From Halorussus halobius (GTDB lineage Archaea; Halobacteriota; Halobacteria; Halobacteriales; Haladaptataceae), in NCBI RefSeq assembly GCF_004765805.1, contig NZ_ML219773.1, positions 992,001-1,056,000 on the forward strand: a stretch of 64,000 nt of DNA, read 5' to 3'. The notes under the pieces are model-generated. The model did not search any database. It was not told the DNA's origin and was given only the letters and a program-made list of their open reading frames with translations. This document shows, in pieces, positions 1-8,936 of this stretch (position 1 is its first letter; each line of letters starts with the position of its first letter). Position numbers and translations under genes: made by a program.

Positions 1-1809
1 GCGCCCTTCGGCGGCGCGGGGTTCTGGGTGGCGCTGGTCGTCGCGCCGCTGCTGGTCGGGGTGGTCGGCGCGGCCATCGAGCGGCTCACGCTCCGGCCGC
101 TGTACGACCGGAATCCGCTGTACCACATCCTGCTGACGTTCGGGCTGGTGCTGATACTCAACGACGTGATTTCGTTCGTGTGGGGTCCCCAGGACAAGCA
201 CTTCGGCGCGCCGCCGCTGCTCGAAGGGCCGGTGACGGTGTTTGGCATCACCGGCTCGCTGTACGGCTACTTCATCGTCGCGTTCGGCGCGGTGCTGTCG
301 GTCGCGACGTGGTGGGCGCTCAACAACACCCGGGTCGGTCTCGTGGTCCGGGCCGGTTCGCAGGACCGCGAGATGGTCCGGAACCTCGGCATCGACATCG
401 ACCGGTACTACACGCTGGTATTCGGCGTCGGCGCGGCGCTCGCGGGCGTCGCGGGGGTCGTCCTCGGCGCGTACCAGAACGTCAGCACGACGATGGGCAA
501 CGAGGCCATCATCCCGGCGTTCGTCGTGGTGGTCATCGGCGGCCTCGGGAGCTTCCGGGGCGCGGTCGTGGGCGGGCTCGGCGTCGGCGTCGCCCAGACG
601 CTGGCCCGGAGCTACGCCCAGAGCCTCGAAGGGCTGGTCGTGTTCGCGCTGATGATACTCGTCCTGCTCGTCAAGCCCGAGGGGCTGTTCGGCAACCCCG
701 AGTGGGGCACGTCCGAGGAGTCCGAGGAGGAACTGCTCGCCGGGTCGGCCGGCGGCCTGCTCACCGACGCCCAGCGGTTCCGGTTCGGCGCGGTCGCGGT
801 CGGGCTGTTGGCGGTGGTGCCGCTCGGGGTGGACGTGTTCTACTCCGAGTACGCGCTCACGCTGCTGTCGGACGTGCTCATCTGGGCGCTGTTCGCGCTC
901 AGCCTCGACTTCGTGATGGGGTACGCCGGACTGGTGTCGCTGGGTCACGCGCTGTTCTACGGCACCGGCGCGTACGCCGCGATGCTCGTGTTGCTCCACG
1001 TCACGCCGTCGGCGCTGGTCGCGCTGGTCGCGGCGGTCGCCATCTGCGCGGCCATCGCGTGGGCGGTCGGCTACCTCTCGATTCGGGTGTCGGGCGTCTA
1101 CTTCGCGATGATAACGCTGGCGTTCGCCCAGTTGTTCTACAACGCGGTGTTCAAGTTCGACTGGACCGGCGGCAGCGACGGCCTGTTCGGGGCGGACGTG
1201 GTGTACGGGCTCGGCGGCGTCACCGTCGAACTCGACGCGCTCGCCGAGTCGATTCCGCTGCTGGGCGAGAGCGCGCTGTTCTACTACGTCCTGCTGGCGG
1301 TCGTGGTGGGCTCGTACCTGTTGGCCCGCCAGATGATGCGCGCGCCGTTCGGCAGCGTCCTCCAGTCCATCCGGGAGAGCGAGCGCCGGACCGAGTTCGT
1401 CGGCTACGACGTGACCGCCTACAAGCGCCGGGCGTTCGTCGTCAGCGGCGCGATGGCGGGACTGGCCGGCGGGCTGTTCGCCATCCAGGACGGCTACGTC
1501 GCGCCGTCGCTGCTCCACTGGATTAACTCGGGCGAGGTCGTCGTGATGACGGTGCTGGGCGGGATGGGAACCCTCTACGGGCCGATGGTCGGCGCGGGCG
1601 TGTTCGTCGGCTTCGAGGACGTGCTGTCGTCGTACACCGACCAGTGGCAGGCCGTGCTGGGGCTCGTGTTCGTGGTCTTCGTCATCGCGCTCCCGCGCGG
1701 GCTGGTGTCGCTCCCGCGGCGGCTCTCCGAGCTCGCCGGCGACCGGTCGGCGGCCGGCGGGCCCGACGACGAGGCCGAACCCCTCGCCGACCGGGAGGTG
1801 AACGAATGA
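1..1809 (+). CDS. Branched-chain amino acid ABC transporter, fused LivH-LivM permease (5' partial)
   Basis: The reading frame is open from base 1, so the N-terminus lies outside the window; about 602 residues are present. The first ~225 residues match the LivH half (family motif around RPLYDRNPLYHILLTFGL, then GGLGSFRGAVVGG). After an acidic linker, the region from about residue 255 to 560 matches the LivM half (DFVMGYAGLVSLGHA, IRESERRTEFVGYD, GGMGTLYGPMVGAG). Together they would form the membrane channel of a high-affinity leucine/isoleucine/valine, or possibly amide/urea-type, importer. The two halves are usually separate proteins, so this is a fusion. The stop overlaps the livG start (ATGA). 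No substrate-binding protein is visible; it may lie upstream. Substrate cannot be told from sequence. Confidence 0.9.
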   Translation, partial: APFGGAGFWVALVVAPLLVGVVGAAIERLTLRPLYDRNPLYHILLTFGLVLILNDVISFVWGPQDKHFGAPPLLEGPVTVFGITGSLYGYFIVAFGAVLSVATWWALNNTRVGLVVRAGSQDREMVRNLGIDIDRYYTLVFGVGAALAGVAGVVLGAYQNVSTTMGNEAIIPAFVVVVIGGLGSFRGAVVGGLGVGVAQTLARSYAQSLEGLVVFALMILVLLVKPEGLFGNPEWGTSEESEEELLAGSAGGLLTDAQRFRFGAVAVGLLAVVPLGVDVFYSEYALTLLSDVLIWALFALSLDFVMGYAGLVSLGHALFYGTGAYAAMLVLLHVTPSALVALVAAVAICAAIAWAVGYLSIRVSGVYFAMITLAFAQLFYNAVFKFDWTGGSDGLFGADVVYGLGGVTVELDALAESIPLLGESALFYYVLLAVVVGSYLLARQMMRAPFGSVLQSIRESERRTEFVGYDVTAYKRRAFVVSGAMAGLAGGLFAIQDGYVAPSLLHWINSGEVVVMTVLGGMGTLYGPMVGAGVFVGFEDVLSSYTDQWQAVLGLVFVVFVIALPRGLVSLPRRLSELAGDRSAAGGPDDEAEPLADREVNE

Positions 1810-2621
1810 GCGCCACCGACGAGTCCGGAACGACCGAGGAGTTCGACGCGACGACCGAGTCCGTGCTTCGGACCGACGGGCTGACCAAGCAGTTCGGCGA
1901 GTTCGTCGCGCTCGACGGCGTGGACCTCGACGTCAGCGAGGGCGAGTTCCGGAGCGTCATCGGGCCCAACGGCGCGGGCAAGACCACGCTGTTCAACGTG
2001 TTGACCGGCGCGCTCTCGCCCACCGAGGGCACGGTCACCTTCCGTGGCGAGGACGTGACCGACCTGCCGCCCCACCAGCGGGTCCGGCGCGGGATGGGTC
2101 GGTCGTTCCAGATAAGCACCGTGTTCGGCGGCCTGACCGTCCGGGAGAACGTTCGACTGGCGGCCCAGTCGGTGGTACAGGGCCGGGGCGAGATTCCGCT
2201 CGTCGGCCGGTTCCTCTCGCCGACCGACCGGTTCGAGGCGGTGTTGGAGCGGACCGACGAGGTGCTCGCCGACATCGGGCTGGCCGACCGGGCCGACGAC
2301 CGCGCCCGCAACCTGGCCCACGGCGACCGGCGACGCCTCGAACTCGGGCTGGTGCTGGCGGGCGACCCCGAGCTCGTGTTGCTCGACGAGCCGACCGCCG
2401 GGATGGGCAGCGAGGAGACCCAGCGCACCATCCGGCTGGTCGAGGAGGTGCTTTCCGACCGCACGCTGTTGCTCATCGAGCACGACATCGACCTCGTGAT
2501 GAACGTCTCGGACTCGGTGACCGTGCTGAATCGCGGGCAGGTGCTGGCGACCGGCTCGCCCGACCGCATCGCGGGCGACGACGAGGTCCAGCGGGCGTAC
2601 CTCGGAGGTGTTCGGGAATGA
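1806..2621 (+). CDS. livG: Branched-chain amino acid ABC transporter ATP-binding protein LivG
   Basis: 271 residues. This ATPase powers the fused permease encoded just upstream. Visible motifs are Walker A GPNGAGKTT, a signature region LAHGDRRRLELGLVL (the LivG-type replacement of LSGGQ), Walker B LVLLDEPTAGM and the switch His in LLIEHDIDLV. The ATG at 1806 overlaps the permease stop and is preceded by GGGAGGTGA about 5 nt away, which decides this start over a longer in-frame extension. It also overlaps livF by 4 nt, so the three genes are translationally coupled. Confidence 0.93.
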   Translation: MSATDESGTTEEFDATTESVLRTDGLTKQFGEFVALDGVDLDVSEGEFRSVIGPNGAGKTTLFNVLTGALSPTEGTVTFRGEDVTDLPPHQRVRRGMGRSFQISTVFGGLTVRENVRLAAQSVVQGRGEIPLVGRFLSPTDRFEAVLERTDEVLADIGLADRADDRARNLAHGDRRRLELGLVLAGDPELVLLDEPTAGMGSEETQRTIRLVEEVLSDRTLLLIEHDIDLVMNVSDSVTVLNRGQVLATGSPDRIAGDDEVQRAYLGGVRE

Positions 2622-3376
2622 GTTCCGACGCCCCCGACCGACTCGACGCCGGGGCCTGCCAGGACCCGCTGCTCGACGTCTCTGGCGTGGTCGCGGGCTA
2701 CGGCGCGACCGAGGTGCTCCACGACGTGTCGCTCTGTGTCGGCGAGGGCGAGGTGGTCTCGCTGGTCGGGCGCAACGGCGCGGGCAAGACCACGACCCTG
2801 CGCTCGGTCGTGGGCAACGTCACCCCCTCGGCCGGCACGGTCAGCTTCCGGGGCGAGGACGTCACCGGGCTCTCGGCCGAGGAGACGGTCCGGAAGGGCG
2901 TGGCGTTCGTGCCGGAGGAGCGGCGCGTCTTCCCCGGGCTCACGGTCGAGGAGAACCTCCGGGTCGGACACCTCGGCGGCGGGGCGACCGACGACCGGCC
3001 CGACCCCGACGAGGTCCTCGAGGAGTTCGAGAACCTCCGGGAGCACCCCGACCGGCTCGGCGGCGCGCTGTCGGGCGGCGAACAGCAGATGCTCGCCATC
3101 GGCCGTGCGCTGGTGGCGGGCGCGGACCTGCTGTTGCTCGACGAACCCACCGAGGGGCTGGCCCCGTTCGTGGTCCGCCGGGTCGAGGAACTCGTCGCCG
3201 ACCTCAACGACGGCGGCATCTCGGTCCTGCTGGTCGAGCAGAACGTGGAGGTGGCGCTCGAACTCGCCGACCGCCACTACGTGCTCGACCGGGGCGAAAT
3301 CGTCTACCACGGAACGAGCGACCAGTTACGCGACGACGAGGACGTGATGGACCGCCACCTCGGCATCACCAAGTGA
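2618..3376 (+). CDS. livF: Branched-chain amino acid ABC transporter ATP-binding protein LivF
   Basis: 252 residues, the usual LivF length. Second ATPase of the Liv importer. Walker A is GRNGAGKTT, signature LSGGEQQML, Walker B LLLLDEPTEGLAP, the last being typical of LivF. The start overlaps the livG stop by 4 nt and has the Shine-Dalgarno-like GGAGGTG at 2605-2611. It is the last gene of the operon; a small unrelated membrane protein follows after 74 nt with its own TTTAA box. Confidence 0.93.
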   Translation: MSSDAPDRLDAGACQDPLLDVSGVVAGYGATEVLHDVSLCVGEGEVVSLVGRNGAGKTTTLRSVVGNVTPSAGTVSFRGEDVTGLSAEETVRKGVAFVPEERRVFPGLTVEENLRVGHLGGGATDDRPDPDEVLEEFENLREHPDRLGGALSGGEQQMLAIGRALVAGADLLLLDEPTEGLAPFVVRRVEELVADLNDGGISVLLVEQNVEVALELADRHYVLDRGEIVYHGTSDQLRDDEDVMDRHLGITK

Positions 3377-3450
3377 GTCGCTGGCGACCGAATCGCCCGC
3401 GCTCGGCGAAACTACCCACCTTTAATTCCTCGCGCCCCGTCGGTTCGCGC

Positions 3451-3651
3451 ATGGACATCGCGTGGCGGCAACTGCTCTCGCAGTTCCTGATAATGATGCT
3501 CATCTACTTCGTGGGCGTCCTCGCGCTGGCGGCGGCGGGCGTCGAGGGGTTCGTCCCGCGCATGGTCGTCGCGCTCGGGGTCGCGTTCGGCTACCCCGCC
3601 GCGCTCCGGCGACTGGGTCGGGCACCCCCGGCGTGGCAGCGCCCGGAGTAG
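3451..3651 (+). CDS. Small two-helix membrane protein, unknown function
   Basis: 66 residues. Two hydrophobic stretches are visible, about residues 9-30 and 36-52, followed by a basic, Pro-rich tail (RRLGRAPPAWQRPE). The ATG at 3451 lies about 28 nt after a TTTAATT box, which fits a leaderless haloarchaeal transcript. I do not recognise a family. Coding status rests on the promoter spacing, the hydrophobic pattern and the lack of a better frame. Confidence 0.6.
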   Translation: MDIAWRQLLSQFLIMMLIYFVGVLALAAAGVEGFVPRMVVALGVAFGYPAALRRLGRAPPAWQRPE

Positions 3652-3751
3652 CGACGACCCGGCCGCCGTTCGGCCCGCCATCCCCGTCAGGTCGGGCCTA
3701 CTCGCTCGCAGACGGCCCATAACAACGTGAGACCCCGACCCAGGGACGCGC

Positions 3752-5254
3752 ATGCACCATCGAGCCGTGGCGCTGGCGGTCGTCGCGAGCGTCGGGGTCG
3801 TCGCGGCGAGTGCCGGCGTCGCCGCCGGGCCGACCCTCGCGGTCGCCCCCGCGACCGGCGATTCGGCGTCCCGAGCATCGCCCGACCTCCCCGAGCAGTG
3901 GCAGGGGAGCTACGGCGACGAGGGCGACGACGCGTTCGCCGACCTCGTCCGGACCGACGACGGCGGCTACCTCGCGGTCGGGTGGACCGAGCGCGAGGGC
4001 AGCGACGACGGCTGGCTGGTCGCGGTCGACGCCGACGGCGACCGGCGGTGGTCCCGGACGCTGGGCGGGGACGGCACCGACCGCCTGTACGCGGCGGTCC
4101 CGACCGACGACGGCTACCTGCTCGCGGGCCGGACCGACGAGGGCGGGACCCCGAACGGCTGGGTCGTCGCGGTCGACTCGGCGGGCGAGGTCGTCCGCGA
4201 GCGCGCGCTCGGCCCCGGAGCCGTCCGCACCGCAGTCCGGGCCGACGCGACGCGGGCGGACCCGACCGACCGGGCCGGCGCGAACTCCTCGGGGGACGCG
4301 ACCGACCAGCCCGGAGACGCGGGCTACCTGCTCGCGGGCTACACCTACGGGGACGCCGGCACCGAAGGGTGGCTCCTGAAGCTCGACGCCGACCGCGACG
4401 AGTCGTGGCGGACCGGCGTCTCGCCGCCGGAGGGGTACGACGGCGGCACCCTCCGGGCGGTCGTCCCCGCCGACTCGGGCTACTACCTCGCGGGGAAAAT
4501 CGAGGGCGATAGCGACGACGGCTGGGCGCTGAAGGTCGGCGGGTCGGGCGAGCGCGAGTGGGCGACCGTCGTGGGCGGCACCGACCGCGAGGACGTGTGG
4601 GCGGCCGCGCCCGCCGGCCCCGACCCCGAGCGCGACGGCTTCGTCCTCGCGGGCGAGACCGAGAGCGACAGCGACGGCCCGCGGGACGGCTGGCTGGTGG
4701 CGCTCGGTCCCGACGGCGACGTGGCGTGGGAGCGCTCGCCCGGCGGCGAGGGCACCCAGTGGCTCGACTCCGCGGCGCGGACCGACGACGGCTTCCTGTT
4801 CACCGGCGGGTCCGACGCGGGACCCCACGGGAGCGCCGACGGCTACGTGCTGGCGACCGACGCCGGGGGTCGGGTCGAGTCCGAGCGCTACTACGGCACG
4901 AGCGCGTGGGACAAGCCGTGGCCCGCCGTCCGCGCCCACGGCGGCGGCTACCTCCTCGCGGGCGAGACGGCGGGCGGCGACGCCGGCGGCGACGACGGCT
5001 GGCTCCTCAGAATCGGCGGCTCGGCCGGTGACGGGGCGAGCGAGGCGACAGACGCCGGCGTGTCGAGCGAGGGGACCGCCGGCGCGACGTCGACCGGGAC
5101 CGGTGCCGTCGACTCGGCGACGACCGACGCCACCGACCGGGCCGTCCGGGCGGACACGCCGACGGCGACCGACGCGTCCGGCGGCGTCCCCGGGTTCGGC
5201 GTCGGCGCGGCGTTTCTCGCGCTCGCGGCGGCCCTGCTCGCGGCGAGACGGTGA
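3752..5254 (+). CDS. Secreted repeat protein with PGF-CTERM sorting tail
   Basis: 500 residues. The N-terminal signal-like helix (residues 2-26) and the C-terminal GGVPGF motif followed by a hydrophobic helix and Arg-Arg mark a haloarchaeal cell-surface protein processed by archaeosortase A. Between them are about seven repeats of roughly 50 residues, each built like DDGYLLAG...GWLVAVDADG...W, which suggests a beta-propeller. A Thr/Ser/Ala-rich stalk (about 425-470) precedes the tail, a likely O-glycosylated spacer. Many Asp and Gly in the repeats could bind calcium, but this is inference. No catalytic motif is seen and no partner gene adjoins. Confidence 0.85.
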   Translation: MHHRAVALAVVASVGVVAASAGVAAGPTLAVAPATGDSASRASPDLPEQWQGSYGDEGDDAFADLVRTDDGGYLAVGWTEREGSDDGWLVAVDADGDRRWSRTLGGDGTDRLYAAVPTDDGYLLAGRTDEGGTPNGWVVAVDSAGEVVRERALGPGAVRTAVRADATRADPTDRAGANSSGDATDQPGDAGYLLAGYTYGDAGTEGWLLKLDADRDESWRTGVSPPEGYDGGTLRAVVPADSGYYLAGKIEGDSDDGWALKVGGSGEREWATVVGGTDREDVWAAAPAGPDPERDGFVLAGETESDSDGPRDGWLVALGPDGDVAWERSPGGEGTQWLDSAARTDDGFLFTGGSDAGPHGSADGYVLATDAGGRVESERYYGTSAWDKPWPAVRAHGGGYLLAGETAGGDAGGDDGWLLRIGGSAGDGASEATDAGVSSEGTAGATSTGTGAVDSATTDATDRAVRADTPTATDASGGVPGFGVGAAFLALAAALLAARR

Positions 5255-5291
5255 CCTGGCTCCGACACGCGGAACTCCCTTCGGCCGGCGT

Positions 5292-5717
5292 TCAGAGCGG
5301 GGCCTCTGACTCCCGGAGCAGCCGTCGGACGTGGCCAACCGAGTATGAGACGCCGTACTCGTGCTCGACGTGCTCCCGGACGAGTTCGGGCGTCCACGAC
5401 GACGCCTCGAAGCCGTGGGCCCCCGGGGAGTCCGCGAGGGCGTCGAACAGTTCGCGCCGCTCGGCGTCGTCGAGCTCGGCGGGTCGGCCCGGACGGTCGT
5501 CGTCCTCGACGGCGTCGGCGATGGGTTCGTCGGCGATGCGGTCGAGCCAGTAGTACAGCGTCGACTCCGGAATCCCGTACCGGTCGGACAGCGTCGAGAC
5601 CCGGACGCCGTCCTTGTAGGCGATGGCCACCATGAGCCGCTTGGTCGCCTTCGGACTCTCGACTGCGCCGAGTTGCTCTCTAAGAGCCGAACGCGACACG
5701 CCGTCGAGTTTGTCCAT
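5292..5717 (-). CDS. Helix-turn-helix protein resembling the N-terminal part of IS630-type transposases
   Basis: 141 residues. Two HTH units are visible: about 24-58 (IAYKDGVRVSTLSDRYGIPESTLYYWLDRI) and a winged second unit at about 100-138 (WTPELVREHVEHEYGVSYSVGHVRRLL), the paired HTH layout of IS630/Tc1 DNA-binding domains. The DDE catalytic domain is absent and no terminal inverted repeats were seen. Similar standalone proteins are common in haloarchaea, so this may be a domesticated DNA-binding protein or a remnant. A TTATGG-like box lies about 25 nt upstream of the ATG. Confidence 0.7.
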   Translation of the reverse strand: MDKLDGVSRSALREQLGAVESPKATKRLMVAIAYKDGVRVSTLSDRYGIPESTLYYWLDRIADEPIADAVEDDDRPGRPAELDDAERRELFDALADSPGAHGFEASSWTPELVREHVEHEYGVSYSVGHVRRLLRESEAPL

Positions 5718-5894
5718 CGGGTTGAATTTTCACATTTCCGTCCCATAACTGTATCTGTTTCGGTCGGTTCGGCGGGTCGGGACGGGCCGACCGGGGCGCG
5801 CTCCCCGGCGGCGTCCGTCGCCGCTCGTCGACCGGCGGCGGACTATTGGAGCGCAGACGAAAGGTATAACATAACGGTCTATTTTGCAGTAAGT

Positions 5895-6191
5895 ATGAGC
5901 GTCGAGCGGCTCGCGACCCTCGTCGGGAGCGCACTGCTGGCCGGACTACTCGGATATCTGATCAAGGAACGGCAGATGATGGACCTCGTCGCGGGCTACG
6001 ACGCCGAGCAGTTCCGGGACGAGGAGGGGCTCGCGGCGTTCGTCGGAACCCACCTCTACTACGTCGCCGCGCTGACGCTCGTGATGAGCGCGGTGGACTA
6101 CCTCGGGTTCCGTCTGGCGTGGATTCCGTACGCCGTCGTGTTGCTCGCGCTGGTGGTCCGGTTGCTCCGCGGCTCCCGTCAGTTCCGATAA
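5895..6191 (+). CDS. DUF3784-like small membrane protein
   Basis: 98 residues with three hydrophobic segments (about 7-23, 52-70, 73-91). The motif GYLIKERQMMDLVAGYD near residue 20-36 resembles the conserved part of the DUF3784 family, membrane proteins of unknown function. The ATG at 5895 is 24-30 nt after a GGTATAAC box, so a leaderless transcript is likely; this decides the start over a long upstream extension in the same frame. It diverges from the HTH gene at 5292-5717. Confidence 0.7.
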   Translation: MSVERLATLVGSALLAGLLGYLIKERQMMDLVAGYDAEQFRDEEGLAAFVGTHLYYVAALTLVMSAVDYLGFRLAWIPYAVVLLALVVRLLRGSRQFR

Positions 6192-6298
6192 CCGACCGGT
6201 CCGCGGGCTTGGGGTCGCCCGCCGCCGAGTCGGACGACCGGGAGTCGTCGGTTTCCCCTACCCACACGCTGATACGTCCGGACTGCAACGCTCCCGCC

Positions 6299-8422
6299 AT
6301 GACCGACCCCCTCGACCTCGACGACTTCTACGACCTGCGGCTGGTGTCCGAGCCCGCCGTCTCGCCGGCCGGCGACCGCGTCGCGTTCGTCGCCGACGAG
6401 TTCGACGCCGCCGACGAGCGCCGGCGCTCGCTGTTCGTGGTCCCGACCGACGGGAGCCACGAGCCGTACCGACTCACCCGGGTCGCGGACGCGAGCGACC
6501 CGACGTGGGGTCCCGACGGCTCGAAACTCGGCTTCCGGGCCGCCCGCGAGACCGACGCCGGAATCGCGGTCTCGCGGGCCCCGGACGACGAGTCGGCGGG
6601 CGACGAGGCGACGAGCGACGACCCCGAGACGCAGGTCTGGGCCTTCGACCTCGACCGGGGCGGCGACGCCCGTCAACTCACCGACTTCGAGGAGGGCGTC
6701 GAGGGGTTCGACTGGGGGCCCGACGGGGAGCGCATCGTGGTCGCCGCCCGCGACCCGACCGACGACCAGCGCGAATACCTCGACCGCCGCGAGGACGGCG
6801 CGCCCGTCGAGACCGAGCGCCTCCAGCACAAGTACGACGGGGTCGGCTGGCTCGACGACGTCCGAACCTACCTGTTCGTCGTCGACTGCGAGACCCGGAC
6901 GGCGACCCGGCTCGACGACGCCTACGGCGGCGGCGCGCGCGAACCCGCCACGGGACTCGACCCGTCGTGGTCGCCCGCGCCGGTGCCGGGGGCCGACGGC
7001 CACCGCATCGCCTTCCTCTCGAACCGGACCGACCGTCCGGACGACAACTACGTGATGGACGTCTACACCGTCGCGCCCGACGGGTCGGACTGTCGGAAGC
7101 TGACCGACTCGACGCTCACGGCCTCGCGGCTCCGGTGGCACCCCGAGGGCGACCGGCTCGCGTTCGTCGCGCGCGACCCCGAGAACGCTCACGTTCCCTC
7201 CGAACCGTACGTCGCCGCGTTCGAGCCGGACGACCAGCCCACCGCCGGAACCGCGACCGTCGAGTCGCTAGCGGGCGACCTCGACCGCACGGTCGCTCGG
7301 TACGGCGACCCGGCGTGGCACGGCGACGACGTGGTGGCACCTATCGGCGACGAGGGGCTGACGCGACTCGCGCGCTTTCGGGGCGACGAGCCGCCGGTCC
7401 GGACCTTCGGCGAACAGGGCCGGGACCGAACCGTCGAGGGGTTCGACTGTCGCGGCGGGACGGTGGCGGTCGTCCTCTCGCACCCCCGAGACGGGACGGA
7501 GCTGTACGCCGTCGACGCCGAGTCGCTCGACACCGACGCGAGCGACTCCGAATCCCACGACCCCGCCGGAGAACCGACCCGGCTCACCGCCGCGACCGAC
7601 GACCTCGTCGCCGACCACGAGACGCCCGAGTGTCGGCGGGTCACGGTCGAGTCGGCGGGCCACGAGGTCGAGGCGCTGGCGTACCTGCCCGAGGACTTCG
7701 ACCCCGACGCCCCCGACTCGGAGCCCCGACCCGCGGTCGTCTCGGTCCACGGCGGCCCGGTGTCGTACGACGCGCCCACGTTCTCGTTCCTGTTCGCGTA
7801 CCTGACCGGGCAGGGGTACGTGGTCGTCCGGCCCAACTACCGGGGCAGTTCCTCGTACGGCCGGGCGTTCAGCGAGGCGATTCGGGGCGACTGGGGCCCC
7901 CGCGAGACCGCCGACGTGCTGGCCAGCGTCGACGAGGTTGTCCAGCGAGGCTGGGCCGACCCCGACCGACTGTTCGCGACCGGCTTCTCGTACGGCGGCA
8001 TCACCACGGCGTACCTCGTGGCCGAAACCGACCGGTTCGCGGCCGCCGCCGCCGAACACGGCGTCTACGACTTCCGGTCGGCGTTCGGCACCGACGACTC
8101 GCAGGTCTGGTGGGCCGACGACTTCGGCCTCCCGTGGGAAGCGCCCGAGCGCTACGAGGCGGCCGCCAGCATCGGCGACGTGGGCGAGATGGACACGCCG
8201 CTGCTCGTGACCGCCGGCGGCGAGGACTGGCGATGTCCGCCCTCACAGAGCGAGCAACTGTACGTCAGCCTCAAGAAGCGGGGCGTCCCGGCGCGGCTGG
8301 TGGTCTACCCCGACGAGCACCACGCTATCGAGGACCCCGACCGGGCGACCCACCGACTCGAGGAGCTCGCCGACTGGTTCGAGCGGTTCGACCCGGCGAG
8401 AAGCGAGTCGGGCGGGGCCTAA
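6299..8422 (+). CDS. S9 family peptidase (acylaminoacyl-peptidase / prolyl oligopeptidase type)
   Basis: 707 residues, a typical S9C length. The N-terminal ~430 residues carry TolB/WD-like propeller repeats (WSPAPVPGADGHRIAFLSN, WHPEGDRLAFVARD). The C-terminal alpha/beta hydrolase holds the nucleophile motif GFSYGG (Ser564), Asp643 in AGGEDW and His675 in PDEHHAI. The enzyme would release N-terminal residues or cleave short peptides in the cytoplasm. No signal peptide is seen. The ATG at 6299 is chosen because the homologous N-terminus DLDDFYDLRLVSEP begins just after it. Confidence 0.92.
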   Translation: MTDPLDLDDFYDLRLVSEPAVSPAGDRVAFVADEFDAADERRRSLFVVPTDGSHEPYRLTRVADASDPTWGPDGSKLGFRAARETDAGIAVSRAPDDESAGDEATSDDPETQVWAFDLDRGGDARQLTDFEEGVEGFDWGPDGERIVVAARDPTDDQREYLDRREDGAPVETERLQHKYDGVGWLDDVRTYLFVVDCETRTATRLDDAYGGGAREPATGLDPSWSPAPVPGADGHRIAFLSNRTDRPDDNYVMDVYTVAPDGSDCRKLTDSTLTASRLRWHPEGDRLAFVARDPENAHVPSEPYVAAFEPDDQPTAGTATVESLAGDLDRTVARYGDPAWHGDDVVAPIGDEGLTRLARFRGDEPPVRTFGEQGRDRTVEGFDCRGGTVAVVLSHPRDGTELYAVDAESLDTDASDSESHDPAGEPTRLTAATDDLVADHETPECRRVTVESAGHEVEALAYLPEDFDPDAPDSEPRPAVVSVHGGPVSYDAPTFSFLFAYLTGQGYVVVRPNYRGSSSYGRAFSEAIRGDWGPRETADVLASVDEVVQRGWADPDRLFATGFSYGGITTAYLVAETDRFAAAAAEHGVYDFRSAFGTDDSQVWWADDFGLPWEAPERYEAAASIGDVGEMDTPLLVTAGGEDWRCPPSQSEQLYVSLKKRGVPARLVVYPDEHHAIEDPDRATHRLEELADWFERFDPARSESGGA

Positions 8423-8445
8423 CGCGGTGGGTCGGGTCGGCCGCG

Positions 8446-8805
8446 TCACGCCGACCGGGCGGCCGGGGACCGCGAGTCGCCGGACGCCTCGGTCGGTTCG
8501 AAGACGATGACCTCGCTGTCGCTCCGCACTTCCACCCGACAGCCGCGCAACTCGAAGCTGACCCGGCCGACCGGCCGCTCGGTCCCGTCGTGGCGGTCGT
8601 CGAACAGCCGGTCGAGCGCGTCGGGGTCCAGCACGTCGTAGAGCACCGGCCCGTCGTCGAGCGGGTCGGCGTCGGTTACCTCCGTGACCGCGAGGACGAC
8701 CGCTGTACTCGGGTTCCAGTCGTTCGGTTCGACGCGATGGGCGGCGCGGTCGTCGCGGTCGAGCGACGGTGCGCGCTCCGTCAGTTCCTCCGTGTCGTGT
8801 GTCAT
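8446..8805 (-). CDS. HalOD1 output-domain protein
   Basis: 119 residues. The central part follows the HalOD1 pattern: PSTAVVLAVTEVTDADP..GPVLYDVLDPDALDRLF..., then a small strand region VSFELRGCRVEVRSDSEVIVFEP. HalOD1 is a haloarchaeal domain often attached to sensor kinases and response regulators; this is the single-domain form, with role unknown. A TATATC box about 34 nt upstream of the ATG supports the start. It ends convergent with the S9 peptidase, 23 nt away. Confidence 0.8.
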   Translation of the reverse strand: MTHDTEELTERAPSLDRDDRAAHRVEPNDWNPSTAVVLAVTEVTDADPLDDGPVLYDVLDPDALDRLFDDRHDGTERPVGRVSFELRGCRVEVRSDSEVIVFEPTEASGDSRSPAARSA

Positions 8806-8936
8806 AGGTTCGAACTGTAATGGCGACGGCCACAACCGATATACAGGGTCGAATCGCCGACGATACAAAAAATTCGGGGAACCGGAAATCCAAATCCATC
8901 GACGCGCCGGCTCGAATCCCCACCGCGGGGTCCGAA

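Noticed and set aside
180-1526. Long alternate-frame open stretch inside the permease gene
   Set aside because: Arg-rich product typical of the second frame of a G+C-rich gene; the membrane protein frame is clearly the real one.
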